Positions 22,450-44,735 of a stretch of 64,000 nt of DNA are shown in pieces. The stretch spans positions 11,625,510-11,689,509 of the forward strand of contig CM067526.1 of assembly GCA_034509925.1 (NCBI GenBank), in the 5' to 3' direction. This DNA comes from Hirudinaria manillensis. Taxonomy: Eukaryota > Annelida > Clitellata > Hirudinida > Hirudinidae. Within the stretch, counting starts at the first letter, position 1. Each line of letters begins with the position of its first letter. The notes beneath the pieces were generated by a model. It was not told the DNA's origin, did not search any database, and saw only the letters and a list, made by a program, of their open reading frames with translations. Made by a program: the position numbers and the translations under genes.

Positions 22450-25400
22450 TCATTTCCGTTGAGCTTCGTCGGGACTGGCAGCGGAGAAGGCCAGTTTGAG
22501 AATGTACGGAGCAGGTCCGTCTGGAAAGAGCAAGCAACGTTTTATGACTCCAGAAAATCAAGATCACAGCGGTTTTACTAACGCACGCACGACAAGCACC
22601 CTGTAGCCTGAGGTACAAAAACCAAAGATCACATAAAACACACGGATCATATATAAATAACCCTATGACACAACATTTTGAAGTTTGAAGCAGAATCATT
22701 AGCTATGCTCATGACCTGAGCAAGGCAATACATCTAACAACACATTTTCAAGAGAAAATGAACGACTCAAATCTATATTTGTCTTAAAACAAAGTGGAAA
22801 AACATTTTTTTAAAAACAAATCACTCACTCGGATTGGGAAGTTTTGAATTGTTGATGGCCACAAGAGATTCCGTCGCGGTTTCGGCATCCTGGAACATCA
22901 GGTACCCCCTGGAACTTTTCTCGGCTGTCAATCGATCGAAATTTCCAACAATTATCCTCCTATTTATGGCCCAATTTAAATTCAAATTGATAACTTTACC
23001 AGTAATGACCGTGAGAAGAATACTTATGTTATCAAAAGCAGATTAATGCTAATTTATGCAATATTATTATTACACAAAGACTCTGGCAAAAACAATTTCA
23101 AATCGATGCTAACACTTAGCAGGCAACATGACCACTTTCTGGGGAAGTTCGGCATCGCATTTCTTGAATGGCTTGAAAATAAATACATATAACATTATAA
23201 TCTAAAGTCTTCCTTCTCCTCCTCATCATCATCATCTCCTCCTCCACCACTACCATCATTGTCATCATCACCATCATCATCATCATCATCACCTGCAAGA
23301 GTATATCCTCTGCCACTGACGGTGGAGCATTGTAAAAGTAAACGATCCTCGTCGGGAATTGAACCTGTGCAAACGGGATCGGGTCGGTCAAGGAACAAGA
23401 ACGAAGGAGAGAATGAATACAAAGGAGAGGATGAATGCGATGATGTTGTCAGAAGCCGAGCCATTAAACCAAATGACCCGTGCCAGGGCAACAAAACATC
23501 CAGATCAATTATAATTATAATATATAATTATTAGATATAATTATTAATTATTGTTCCAGAAAGGATATTGTGCTTCTTGAGTGCGTCCGGAGACCCGAAC
23601 CTGTTGTTCTTTGACCCCACAAAGTCCATGAACGAGTTGCTTCCGTCGGGAAGAGAAAATGGCGGGGAGGTGGATTCAGAGACGTACGACTGCTTGGAGT
23701 TGCTAAGGACAACAACAATGATTATGAGATAATAAACAACAAATATGTTAATTTTGTTTATGTGCATAAACATGTTAATGCTGGCTCCTGCTACAAACAA
23801 ATCATCCTTAGACCATCAGAAGTCCATGTTTATTAAACCATCTGTTTAAAGGAATTTCTGATTGGCAATATCAAGAATGCAAGTTCAATATCCGTATCAA
23901 TCCACTATCAATCTGTATCAATCAAACAGCTTGATTTCTAAATAGCTCTATTATGAATCAATATCAATACCAATCAACATAACAACGCATCACTCACTTA
24001 ACTGCCAGCTTCTTCCCGAACACCACAACATCCCTCAGCATCATGAGCACCCTCTCGCAACTGTCCTTCCCTGCCATCTGCACCATGGCTGATCCTTCTT
24101 TTGATTTCAGGAATCTTATCTGGAAGACGTTCATTGGAGGCATTTAATCATCCGAGAGGAGGAATCTAAGCTTTGGTCAAGAGCTTAACTTATAAATATG
24201 ACTTAAATTTAGCTCAAACCAAAGGTAATGCAAATAAAAGAAATCTATTAAGATAGAATTCTAGTTTAAACCGGCAAATAATCAAAACCGACGTTAAAAA
24301 TGAAAGCTCTCGAATATCAATTAAACTTAACGAATAGCTAACGACCGCCTAATCCGATCCTCACCTTGAGCACGTCTCCATAGAGACACAGCAGGTTAAA
24401 CAACTTCTGGCAGTTGAACTTTTCCATGTTGATGCCGTAAACCATGAGCACGCAATTAGGCACCTGAAACTTCAATCCAAACGAAGGTCAGCATTAGCTT
24501 GTTTAAATTATAATATCATTATATTATAATAATAATAATATTATTATTATAATATATATGTTACAACTAAATACTCTTCAATTAAAAGGTCATCTAAGGC
24601 ATTTCATTGACCTTAGAGTTATGTTCAAGACAATAATAGTAATAATAATGATAATAATAATAACAATAACAATAATAATAATAATAAATAAATGATTGGC
24701 AGGATAGAGTAAATTGTATTCCCACAAAAAAGTACAAGATACATTCAAAAGCAAGCCAGCAGCATTCCTGACATTTCCACACATTTGAAACATTTCTGAG
24801 GTTAAAAGTTAAAACTACCTGGTTCTCGGAAGAGTGACCCACGCCATAAGAATCGGAGTAGCTGGAGTCGAAGGTGGGTCTCAGACCCGACGAAGAGGTG
24901 GATGCACCCGACGACCCGAGTGGATTGAACGGACCATAACCTAAGGAGGAGGTGGTAATGATATCATTATCTCAATGGTCAGAACTGTTGCTAATCATTT
25001 ATTAACATATGTGAACATTAACATGTCATTCAACCTGATGCTAGATTGATAAACTCATGTGAAATGACCTTGGGCCACGAAAAATGTGCATACAACTATT
25101 ATTATTATTATAATTATTATTATTATTACAAGCATACAATACATGACCTACAATCAATGATAATTTATCAAATCATCATTCTGAATGGTCACACTCAATT
25201 TAACTATACTTAACTAAGCCACTTTTCCATCATGTCATGGGATTTCCAGAAAATCAAAAGAATTTACTCACCAAAACCCTGTGTGGAACTGCTGGGATCA
25301 GCCAGCAGGGGTCTACTTTTTTGGTAGCTGACAGTGGAATCTGAAGAAACAAAGCATTGAAATGAAACTAATTCCTTGAATAAATAACACCAATCAACCA

Positions 25401-28400
25401 TTGAATCATCTTCTTAAGATCTCTGAAATATGGTTTAAACCATGTACTCTGAAAGCATGCACGCATCATTCCCACATAAACCAGAAGGAAGCCCATATCA
25501 ACAGCGATGATTGCAAAGAACGGACACTTAAGATTCCTCGACAATTCTCGAGCGATAAACCTTCGGACGTTTCATAAGTTGTTTTTGTTGCTGTTGTTGT
25601 TGACGATGTTGTCAAAGGGAGAAATTTTTGTTGTTGTGGTGTAGTCACTAATGCTACATCTTTGCTTTGTCATGAGGAATTAACAAGTTCAATGTGACAT
25701 CTTTATCTCCAAATAATCCCTCTTTCACCCATTGATTGATTGATTGATTGATTGATTGATCCAGATGGAAGCTAGTTGTAAAGGGATTCCTTCTCGGACC
25801 GAGTCTCCGCTCGTTCGAGAGTATTTGTTCCAAACGGTTGTTGTGGTAACAATTCTCGATGCAGCATGAAGAATGCTCCGATTGTTGCCATCCTTTCAGG
25901 AAAGTTTGGAAATCAGAACTCAGTTGATAAGCAACCAGGATTTGTAGAGGTCACGCGACCGATAACTCGGTTTCACGGCACTTCCCGGCATAAAATTGCA
26001 AACCGAGTTTTCGACGGACTAAGAATTTCTTCCGAATATTTCACCTCCCAATCTGGAATTCAAAAAAGGTTTTCATTTTTAAAATCTCCTGAATTTGGTT
26101 TAACATTTAGCAAGCTTTAGGGATGTAAATAATCGTAAATAATTCGTAATAAATTGAATTTTATGGAATGATTTCAAAATCAAGAACACAAGCGTCTTTA
26201 CCATTCTCTGACAATGTCTAGTCGTGTGGTTGCAGTTGTTTTGTTCGTGGGATGTCTTTGTGGTGATATTGTTTGAGCCGTGTTAGTGTAGTGTAGAGGG
26301 TAACCTCGTGTGAACCAGTACGAATCACCATGTACTGTGGTAATGGAATGTGTTTCTGAAAGCTAGAATGATGTAGGTTCTTCTCTTTGTTCCTAATCGT
26401 ACACGTACAATTCTCCCGTAACAACGAAGCACGAAGTTGCCGAAAGTTTGCTCAGAACTTAAGAAAATTTGCTGCGTTGTCTCCTGTTGTTAGATGTTTT
26501 TGATTCTGTTTTTTGAGAGATGGAAATGCTAGGCCACATTTTTGTTGGCTGAAGTGTTTCAATTGTAGGAAATATGGACACATCATCATTAAAGCCATCA
26601 TCATAGTCACCACGATATCCACATCAATGTACAATTTCAATGCATCATGTAAATATTCTAAGTTTAAAACTAACTTGATGTGACTGTGTAATCCCAATTA
26701 TTTGCATCATTTCTTCTAACTGTCAGTTTAGTAGGCTGTGTGTGGAGTGATGGGTCAAGTATTATGTCAGTGTCAACAAAAATTCTAATAGTAATGAAAA
26801 GGTGGACTAGACAGAAAAAAGAACTAGTTACTAGTTAGTTCATTAGTTTCTTATTTTGTTAATTAAAGTCCAAGAATAAATCCAAGCAAGAGGTAGAAGC
26901 TCAAAGCAACAAAAAACATTCTGAGTTTCATCAGCTATTGTGATCCTAGGCATGAAAATATCTATGATAACACAAGATCATCATCATCAACCAAATATCC
27001 ATACACAGCAATTAACAAGTATGGTATACGAACAGAATAATAGAATTAGCAAGCTTTAGCAACTAGCAACTCTCAAAGGCTTGTGACGGAATAAAATCCA
27101 CGGCCATTTTAAATCCTGGGAGTGCACCAGACGACCTACCTTGGCAAACTCTGCTTTGATGGTGCATGAATTGGCATAAATGTCAGCACCGTGGAGACCT
27201 TCCTTGGCCTTCGTGGCATCCTCCACATTCTCGAATGTGAATCCAGAGTTAAGGAGAACATTGTCATCAGTCAGATCATGAGACTTAACTAATGTTAATA
27301 TATAATTGATCTCATATATAGTTTATCATATACTATATATATATATAATAAATAAACTATATTATTATATCATTGTAATTAATATATAATATTAATAAAA
27401 TATATTATTATATATAATATATATAATTGATATAACTTCATTAATCAGACGATAAAAACATCGTGAGCCATATCATATCATTTATCTGTTTTATCAATCA
27501 ATGGGATGGATTGAAAAACTCAAGAAAAGGATATTCTATGAGGACTTGAACACCATTCTTCCTGAAGATGACGATCCTGACCACATCGGCCAGAGGATTG
27601 CATATGGCGTGGATTACCTCCTGCAATTATTCAGTATTATTCAGAATTATTCGGTATTATTCAGAATTATTCAGTTTTATTCAGTATTATTCGGTATTAT
27701 TCGGTATTATTCAGAATTATTCGGTATTATTCAGAATTATTCAATATTATTCAGAATTATTCGGTATTATTCAGAATTATTCAGCTATGCAATTCAACAT
27801 GGGATATTGAAGGGAATCTCGACCAATGTCTGACAGAGTTCATGTTATGGTTTAAAATTGTCTTAATTAATAAATTAATTTACTTACCACTGTTATCGGA
27901 TGTCTGGCATTCATGATGGTGAGAAGTATCACGTTACTGCTTGGGATTTCCATCATATTAGATCTAAATAATGAATAATTTGGGCATGTTTATTGACAAA
28001 ATTGAAAAAATTCTTGAGGCATTTCAAACAATTTCAAATGCAGAATTTTTAAGAAAAACATTCGGTTGAATTCATCAACACCTTTTCAAGAATCGTGCCA
28101 ATTAAACTCAGATATGAATCAAAACTTTTTGTAATAAACAATCAACTAACAAATTAATAAACTAACTACATAACTACAACAAGGAATGTTAAGAAGAAAA
28201 CATCAACGATTATAAAAAATTCTAATTTTTACTTGGCCGATTCTTGCAATCAAATTCAAACAATCCGAGAAGTCTGACTAAAGACCACCAATTAAGCCTC
28301 AAAGAAATGCAAAAGTGGCACAGTGCATTAGACGAGACAAATCCTACATCAGGCTACATTAGTGCTGAGGTATTTGTGGGCTCGCGAGCCACAAAAGCTG

Positions 28401-29026
28401 ATGAATGGAGCTCCTCCAAGAAAACAAACAATGAAGAACAAAAGGACCAACAATAAGAATAAACATCACAACAATGCTCAGTACTGCTAGCAATAGTAAT
28501 AATAAAATTCTCTGGTGTTCTGCCATCTAAAAACATGAGGCCAGAGGTAAGCTTGGTTTATACTCATAACTTTCACTGAAGGGTATACTTAAGCATTCCA
28601 TTAAGAATGCATGGTGACATGGAATGTGAACGAATGAATTGAATTAATGCACATGGCTGGTGCATGCCACCAGTTGTACTAACAGATAAACTGTTATATT
28701 ATATACGTTATATATTTCTTATCACTTGTACTAACGGAGAAACTGTTATATTATATATGTTATATATTTCTTATCAGTAAATGTTTATTACTTGCTGCCT
28801 GCATCCGGTCTTTTGATTTTATCACTTCTCGAGAAATTATAATAGGCTGGCATGCCACCTACGGGGACATCATTGTCCTGGAATATTTGAACAATTTTTA
28901 ATTTTAAACCATTGGTCATTTGCAATTGAAACTGAAATAATTGACATAAATACATACTCTGGTGTGCTTTATAAGTCTAACTGCAGAGTCAATGTTCTGA
29001 AAAAACAAGAACATTCACTAGATTAT

Positions 29027-29077
<51 letters not shown>

Positions 29078-30457
29078 TTAGTTAATAATAATTAACAATA
29101 ATTCTTATTATAGGAAGAGGATTTATAAATAAATGTTCGAATGCTGTTCCAATCACTAACATCTATTACAAAGTATTTTAAGATATTATGATTATGCAGC
29201 AGGAATGGCCAGTCAGACCACAGCACGTCTAATCTAATAATCGTATAATATTTAGAATTAAATTACCTCATATTCAACCAAAGCCATCCTTTTTTGTGGA
29301 AAGTTCATCACGTAGCTGAAAATAGAATGCTCCCAATGTAATCAAAGTACAAATTCTTTAGTAAAATCAATGATGATAAGAAGTAAAGTTATTGGTTAAG
29401 TTATTAAGTTGTAATTGCATGGTAAAATAAAATAATAAGTCAACTAAACAGTTATCCATTTAGTTTGACTTGATTTGAATTTTAATAACAATGTCAGATC
29501 AAAGTATCAATCATGAAGGTTCTAACTTTCCCATGTCAAATAGTGTCAAGTAGACCAAGTTACAGTCATAGTGCCTATAGTTCCACTGTCCATAACATAT
29601 TCAGTACAGGTGATTAATTAACTATTTATGCTCATAAGAATTTTATTCATGCAAGCTGTGAAGCTTTTTTGTAAAATGATTTTTTTGTATTATCTAACTC
29701 ATAAGTTTAAAAGATAAACTTAATAATGTCCCATTTAGTTGTGGGAAATATTAATTGATATGACTTTTAAGGAATTTAATTAATTTAGCATCCCAAAATA
29801 ACAGTTTCATAGTTCACTTTAACAATGTCACTTGAATGAAATTAGACACTTAAAAGAAAAAGTTATCTCTCTGACTCATCAGAAATCAGTAATTAAATCA
29901 TCCTTTACTAAATATACCCAGCAGATAATAGTTCTGTCGATGAGCAAATGATTTGAGATTTGAGCAGTGATTGTCCACAAAAAGTAGATGACTAGTGAAA
30001 CAGGATTCAGTCAAAAGCCCTCACCTGATGGAGCCAAAACCATGAAGAGCCTGGATAAGGTCTGCATCGATTACATGTTCTGAGAGGCCTCTGACGTGAA
30101 CAACGCAACTAGGGGGGACATTCGGCTGCATGAAACGAAGATTGAAAAATGATGTATCTTATGCATGTTTCTACTGATCTACACTATCGCTTTTGCAAAA
30201 ACAAAAATGGGTCCTGATACCACGAATGAAATGTTGGCGTCGACAAAATAACAATCGAAATGAGTGAGCAAAATGGCCGAAAACAAATAGCACAGAGTGT
30301 GAAATGTAGGTTTATAAACCTTCTGGACATTAACGCTTTGGCCCTGGTTATTTTTCATTCTTTTGTTTGAAAAATGACTGGATTCATCATCGAAGCTATA
30401 ATCTGCCATACTATACATGCTACCCAAATTTGCTCGGCGGAAGTTCCCAAAAACCAT
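22450..30457 (-). CDS. HNRNPL: hnRNP L orthologue, four-RRM splicing regulator, 525 aa
   Basis: Eighteen minus exons join in phase: 30457-30320, 30125-30025, 29315-29267, 28996-28958, 28877-28792, 27963-27888, 27620-27535, 27236-27140, 26735-26675, 25340-25272, 24940-24819, 24463-24365, 24119-23998, 23702-23569, 23366-23293, 23171-23114, 22924-22829, 22520-22450. The start ATG follows an in-frame stop. RRM1 is about 51-124, RRM2 148-226 (RIVIFRKNGVQVLIEF), a Ser/Gly linker 230-305, RRM3 308-385 (NCVLMVYGINMEKFNC), RRM4 427-515 (RIVYFYNAPPSVAED, ending PNGPAPYILKLAFS). Length and order match vertebrate HNRNPL/HNRNPLL, nuclear proteins that bind CA-rich RNA and control exon inclusion. Two introns (27237-27534, 23367-23568) have AT-AC U12-type ends. 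The 3' boundary of exon 23171-23114 uses a weak gttagc donor chosen by phase and homology. The longest intron, 26674-25341, holds only AT-rich sequence and a short (GATT)n at 25732-25760. Confidence 0.95.
23367..23568 (-). other. U12-type AT-AC intron in hnRNP L (before RRM4)
   Basis: In minus-strand sense the intron opens atatcctttc, the U12-class AT-AC donor consensus, and closes ...gtttgcac. A perfect ttccttgac branch-site element lies 21 nt upstream of the 3' end. No GT-AG pairing nearby keeps the frame. Using AT-AC restores KKHKVQFPTRIVYFYNAP, which aligns with vertebrate hnRNP L at RRM4. The branch distance is longer than the usual 10-16 nt. Confidence 0.85.
27237..27534 (-). other. U12-type AT-AC intron in hnRNP L (inside RRM2)
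   Basis: In minus-strand sense the intron opens atatccttttc and ends attcac, with a tctccttaac branch element whose A is 12 nt from the 3' end, the classic U12 spacing. Splicing here gives NGVQVLIEFENVEDATKAK, an exact register match to RRM2 of hnRNP L. Reading past it gives no homologous protein. Confidence 0.92.
27625..27785. repeat. Compound 10-bp repeat (attattcagt and attattcggt variants)
   Basis: About 15 variant copies alternate ttcag, ttcgg and ttcaat followed by attatt. The array runs right up to the acceptor of hnRNP L exon 27620-27535 and may supply part of its polypyrimidine environment in minus-strand sense. Confidence 0.85.
28675..28780. repeat. Direct duplication of about 52 bp in an hnRNP L intron
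   Basis: Two copies of a block starting tactaac and ending tttcttatca, with inner gttatattatata palindromic sequence, lie head to tail with a few substitutions. This is next to the donor of exon 28877-28792. Confidence 0.85.
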
Positions 30458-31492
30458 AATTTAAGTTATGCAATATCAGTCGTAATTAATTTTATTTATC
30501 AGCATTTAATTATTCTTTTATTTTAATTTCATAAACCTAAAATATAATATTAGTTAATAATTTGTTGAGCACCATCGAAAAACGCACACAGAAGAAATAT
30601 CTGTATCCAATAAAATCTGGCTAAGATTTTTCAAAAAGCAAAGCTCGCCTAAATATTTTCTTCTAGAAAGTTTCCGTTAATCAATAAGAATAACTAACTT
30701 AAAACCAGGTTAGCACCACAGTCTCGGGAATGGATACCAACCTTCCTTGCTTCTCAGCAAGTTAGGCACAAGTTATTCATGGGCTAGTGGGCTTCGAACT
30801 ACTTCCGTCTAAAACACTCCCATAGCGTGCTCAAGAGTCCATGTCGCAAAATATTTCGAGGGCATCTCCTCTAATCATTTTGCCCTCAAGAGCACCTGCA
30901 TCAACCAAGTTTGGTTAGTCTGATCTCATAAAAGCAAAATAAAAAAACCATTCCCAGCTATGCTTCTCACAGCATCAAATTTCAACACATTAAATCAATA
31001 CCTTCGATAACATTTCACACTTGCAACCAATACAACAACTTCACCAAAACCAATGCTGTTGGAAAATTAATTCACAAAACCAAATAACAAAATCTCCACA
31101 ACAAGAAACATCAAAACTTGTTCGGTAAAATATTCAAAAAAAAATCTTAACTAATTTAAACGATTCAACAAATGTATTTGATTACACCAGACTGCAAACA
31201 TGACTAGATTAAAAACCATACAATTTACTTCTGCTTTGGAAAATATACTAACTCCTTAATGAATGTTTCAGATCCGACTCTGCATCAATCGTGGTCATCA
31301 ATAGAAATCCATATTAAAACCAGCACATCTCACAAAAAAAAATATAATGACTAAAATAAACAATAAACAAGAAAATAATTTAACGAAAACGTATTTGAAA
31401 AGCGAAATGTTCGTCTCGTTTAACATTCATTACACTGGTAGTCAAAATATATGTAAGCGCCATCAAGTTACATTTGGTGCAGAAAGTAATTC
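30458..31492. other. Intergenic region between hnRNP L and the stress-protein gene
   Basis: AT-rich with no coherent ORF or exon. It should contain the hnRNP L promoter (minus strand) and the 3' UTR of the universal stress protein gene. No clear core promoter motif was seen. Confidence 0.5.
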
Positions 31493-32703
31493 TCATGGAT
31501 CTCTTGGATCTTTGTTTTCCTTCTTCGAGCAACTTTTTCCCTCTTCCTTGTCACTACTGGCAGATTGAGATCTTGTCCAATAAATAATATAATTTATAAT
31601 TTTTCCAGTTTCCAAAAGCAACCAACATAATCCATATAATTTTGTTCAAAGCCATAAAAACGAATGCATCTATAAAACTCTAGGCATTACGAGTCCCGAA
31701 TTCAAAAGGCCTTCTGGAAAATACAACAAAAAAACCCCACCTGCTCTTTCCACCCGAGGCAAATCTTTGGCGAAAACTGGCAGCGAACGAAGTGATCGAC
31801 TCCCCAGACACGTGACGAAGCTTCGAAGTGTTGTCGGAAGAGGCTCCTATTGAAGGCCTGGTCCTGCGTTCATCCCTGCAGGAAGATGGCTAATGTCGTA
31901 CATATCGACCAAGTATTACTTATATAAACAAAAATTCATGAGATGCCAATAATCACAACCTGCAAACCATGACAGGACAAGCGGCATGGCTGACTAGGTA
32001 GTCGCTCACGCTCCCCAAAATGGTCCTCCTCATCTTTCCGACACCCTTGGTACTAGTCACGATCATCACGGCTTTCTCTTCCTGGGCCACCTGGCAAATC
32101 ATCTCACCAGCTCTTCCAGAAACTGTCCTCAAGACCCCTGGTACCTTAAGTTTCAGCATTATTTTGTCTGTTTTGAGAAATTATAACCTCAGATGTGATA
32201 TCCATTTTAGAAGCGCAAACTCAAACTCAATAAAAAACATCTTCCAGGAAAGAAATCTTTCCAGGACCGGACTTGTACAAAAATATTTTCCTTACTTTGC
32301 TTTCTTTCAGCATAGATGCCATCTTTTCTTCCAGCTCCTTTAGTTTGGTTTCTTCTTCTTTCCACATATTTGCCAAAACTCCAGGTGACACATGACTGTC
32401 TCCTTGATGATAAGAACAACAAAAAAATTATGTAGAAAATGATTGTAAATGTTTGAACATTTCTCAAAATCCCACTAACTGGCTTTGTTGGAGGAGAGTT
32501 CTGGCAATTCAATGCAATGAACAAGGGTCAATTTGTTTCCTGGTCTGTGTAATTTTTCCAGATAATCTTTAAAGTAAATTTATCTGGTGAATAGAACTCA
32601 TCCGCTCGATAAAATCGACTTAAAACGAAAATCGACAAATACATTTCACAGCATTTTGTGACTGGGGCGTGTAGTCAATAGCAATAATAACTTTCTGCTC
32701 CAT
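31493..32703 (-). CDS. Universal stress protein (UspA-like) family, 217 aa
   Basis: Six minus exons join in phase: 32703-32643, 32566-32480, 32402-32296, 32144-31960, 31875-31741, 31571-31493. ATG at 32703 follows an in-frame stop. The N terminus KVIIAIDYTPQS is the first beta strand, then YYLEKLHRPGNKLTLVHCIE, a helix around WKEEETKLKELEEK, and the ATP-binding signature GVGKMRRTILGSVS (G-x-G-x9-G-S), ending VMVCR at about 146. Residues 147-217 are a Ser/Lys-rich tail beyond the usual domain of about 150 aa. The retained Gly motif suggests the ATP-binding type. USP genes occur in bacteria, plants, cnidarians and several spiralian phyla but are absent from vertebrates; cellular role in animals is poorly known. 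Transcribed divergently from MIB1. Confidence 0.92.
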
Positions 32704-33136
32704 GGCTTTCTCAAGCCAGAAATATCAGAGCATCACTAGCTTAGAGGCAATGTCAGACATGATTTAGATCGACCCTGAAGTGAAAAATGCTAAAATCATT
32801 AGAAAAAAAATATTTTTTTAATGTTTGACAATTTCGATTCTATTTATTTTAACAATTGTGGTAATGTTCGATCTGTAGTTTTTTTAGTGTAGCAGATGCA
32901 TTGAATAAACTAAAACAATGTCGGATACTCCAGGAACTATTTAAATAAATTATTCTCTATATATTTATTACAATACAAATGCAATTATAAATGCGATCGA
33001 TTTATGTTTTCTGTGTTGTTTGCTGACAGTCATCGGCAATTAGGTGTTTGGTTTCGGTGAAGTGGAAAGGAGTTTAGCAATTAAGTTGTAAATCGCAGTA
33101 ACAAATGTATTATAAGTAGGTTTAATTTACATTGAC
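32704..33136. promoter_or_regulatory. Bidirectional promoter region between the stress-protein gene and MIB1
   Basis: Only 433 bp separate the two divergent start codons, so both 5' UTRs and promoters must lie here unless upstream non-coding exons exist. No TATA box was evident. A poly(T)-containing AT tract lies near 32810-32840. Confidence 0.5.
32725..32760 (-). other. Upstream ORF of 11 codons before the stress-protein start
   Basis: ATG at 32760 opens MSDIASKLVML and stops 21 nt before the main ATG. If the transcript starts beyond 32760, this uORF could damp translation. This is inferred; the transcription start is unknown. Confidence 0.35.
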
Positions 33137-43183
<10,047 letters not shown>

Positions 43184-43218
43184 ATAGGTGTCGATGCTAA
43201 GATAGATATCATTGCTTA

Positions 43219-43294
<76 letters not shown>

Positions 43295-43342
43295 CATTGC
43301 CATCTATTTATTTGTATGTTTTAATTATGATGATTGATTTTT

Positions 43343-43384
43343 ATTGAGAGGAGGATACTACTTTATTGGGAAGGTGTCGATGTT
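43343..43384 (+). repeat. Partial duplication of the MIB1 stop-codon region
   Basis: gaggaggatactactttatt followed by gggaaggtgtcgatg copies, with about seven changes, the sequence gaagaggatactgctctatt plus gaataggtgtcgatg at 43160-43194. This spans the last MIB1 codons and stop. The copies flank the (TTA)n array at 43215-43292. Confidence 0.8.
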
Positions 43385-43476
43385 GTTGCTACCTGTCTGT
43401 TGTTGTTGTTGTGGTTGTTTGTTATTATATAATGTTTGAAAGTTATTGTTGTAGTTATTATTATAATTAGCAGTGA

Positions 43477-43516
<40 letters not shown>

Positions 43517-43654
43517 TTATATTATTTATTCAGTTTGTATAAAATTGTAATTATATTCTGGTTGCCAGGTGTTCTGACAAATTATTATAACCATTTTTTT
43601 ATTGTTGAGGTCTTGCTATTGTTGTGAGTTTGAATTCATTTGAATTTCTTTTTC

Positions 43655-43890
43655 GTTTGTGGCTTTCTTTGTTTGTAATGCTTTTGTCTGTAATGCTTTG
43701 TTTGTAATACTTTGGTTTGTAATACTTCGTTTTGTAATACTTTGTTTGTAATACTTCGTTTTGTAATGATTTTGTCTGTAATACTTTGTTTTGTGATGCT
43801 TTGTTGGTAATACTTTGTAAAATGTTTTATAATGCTTTGTTTGTTCTTTGTAATGCTTTTGTTTGCAATATTTTGTTTCGTATTACTTTG
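43655..43890. repeat. Degenerate minisatellite of tttgtaatact units
   Basis: Roughly 15 variable copies of an 11-19 bp unit (ctttgtttgtaata, cttcgttttgtaata) downstream of MIB1, on a T-rich plus strand. Confidence 0.85.
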
Positions 43891-43995
43891 TATTATTTTA
43901 TGTTGTAAAATGTTTCAACCTTTATAATGGCAAAGGTATTACTTCTCATTTGAAAATGTTTTAAACTCCTGAATTGGCAATTGATTATGATTATG

Positions 43996-44042
<47 letters not shown>

Positions 44043-44684
44043 GTATTATTATTAATGTTATTATGTTGTTATTTTTATTATTATTATTTTGTAATTATTA
44101 TTATTATTATTATTAAAACAAATGTTATTGTTGTTGATGTTGTTGTTCCAACTCTGACTGCCATCATTATCATAACGTCAGACGTTTTGTTCCTTTCCAG
44201 TTGGAAGCATTCAACTCCTTTGAAGATCAAAGATGTTTCAGGAGGTGTCTAATAATCGCCGACAAGAGAACAATGATGATGATAATAGTTATGATGTTGA
44301 TGATGATGATGGTTATGATGATGATGGTTATGATGATGCTGCTGCTGCTGATGATGATGATGATAGTTATGATGATGATGATGATGGTTATGATGATGCT
44401 GCTGCTGCTGCTGATGATGATGATGATAATAGTTATGATGTTGATGGTGATGATAGAGTTGATGACTTTGTTAATTAAGTGATTGTTGCATTGTGATTAT
44501 ATTGTTGCTGATTGTGTTGACCTGGTTTGAATGACCTACGACTTACCTGGGTCATAAGATCATTATCATAATCGATTTCTGTCGTTATACAAAAAAATGG
44601 TGCAATCGTAGTCCGCATGTGAGTAGAATTTATGATGGTCATGAAGACTTTTATAATGATTATGATTATGATGATATTGATGAC

Positions 44685-44735
<51 letters not shown>

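Noticed and set aside
23116..23494. Minus ORFs of 91 and 99 codons over hnRNP L exons
   Set aside because: They read through the GAT-rich intron after 23293; only the spliced frame gives the conserved RRM4.
27501..27833. 110-codon plus ORF starting MGWIEKLKKR
   Set aside because: Antisense shadow of hnRNP L exon 27620-27535 plus repeat. The minus strand gives the conserved RRM2 sequence.
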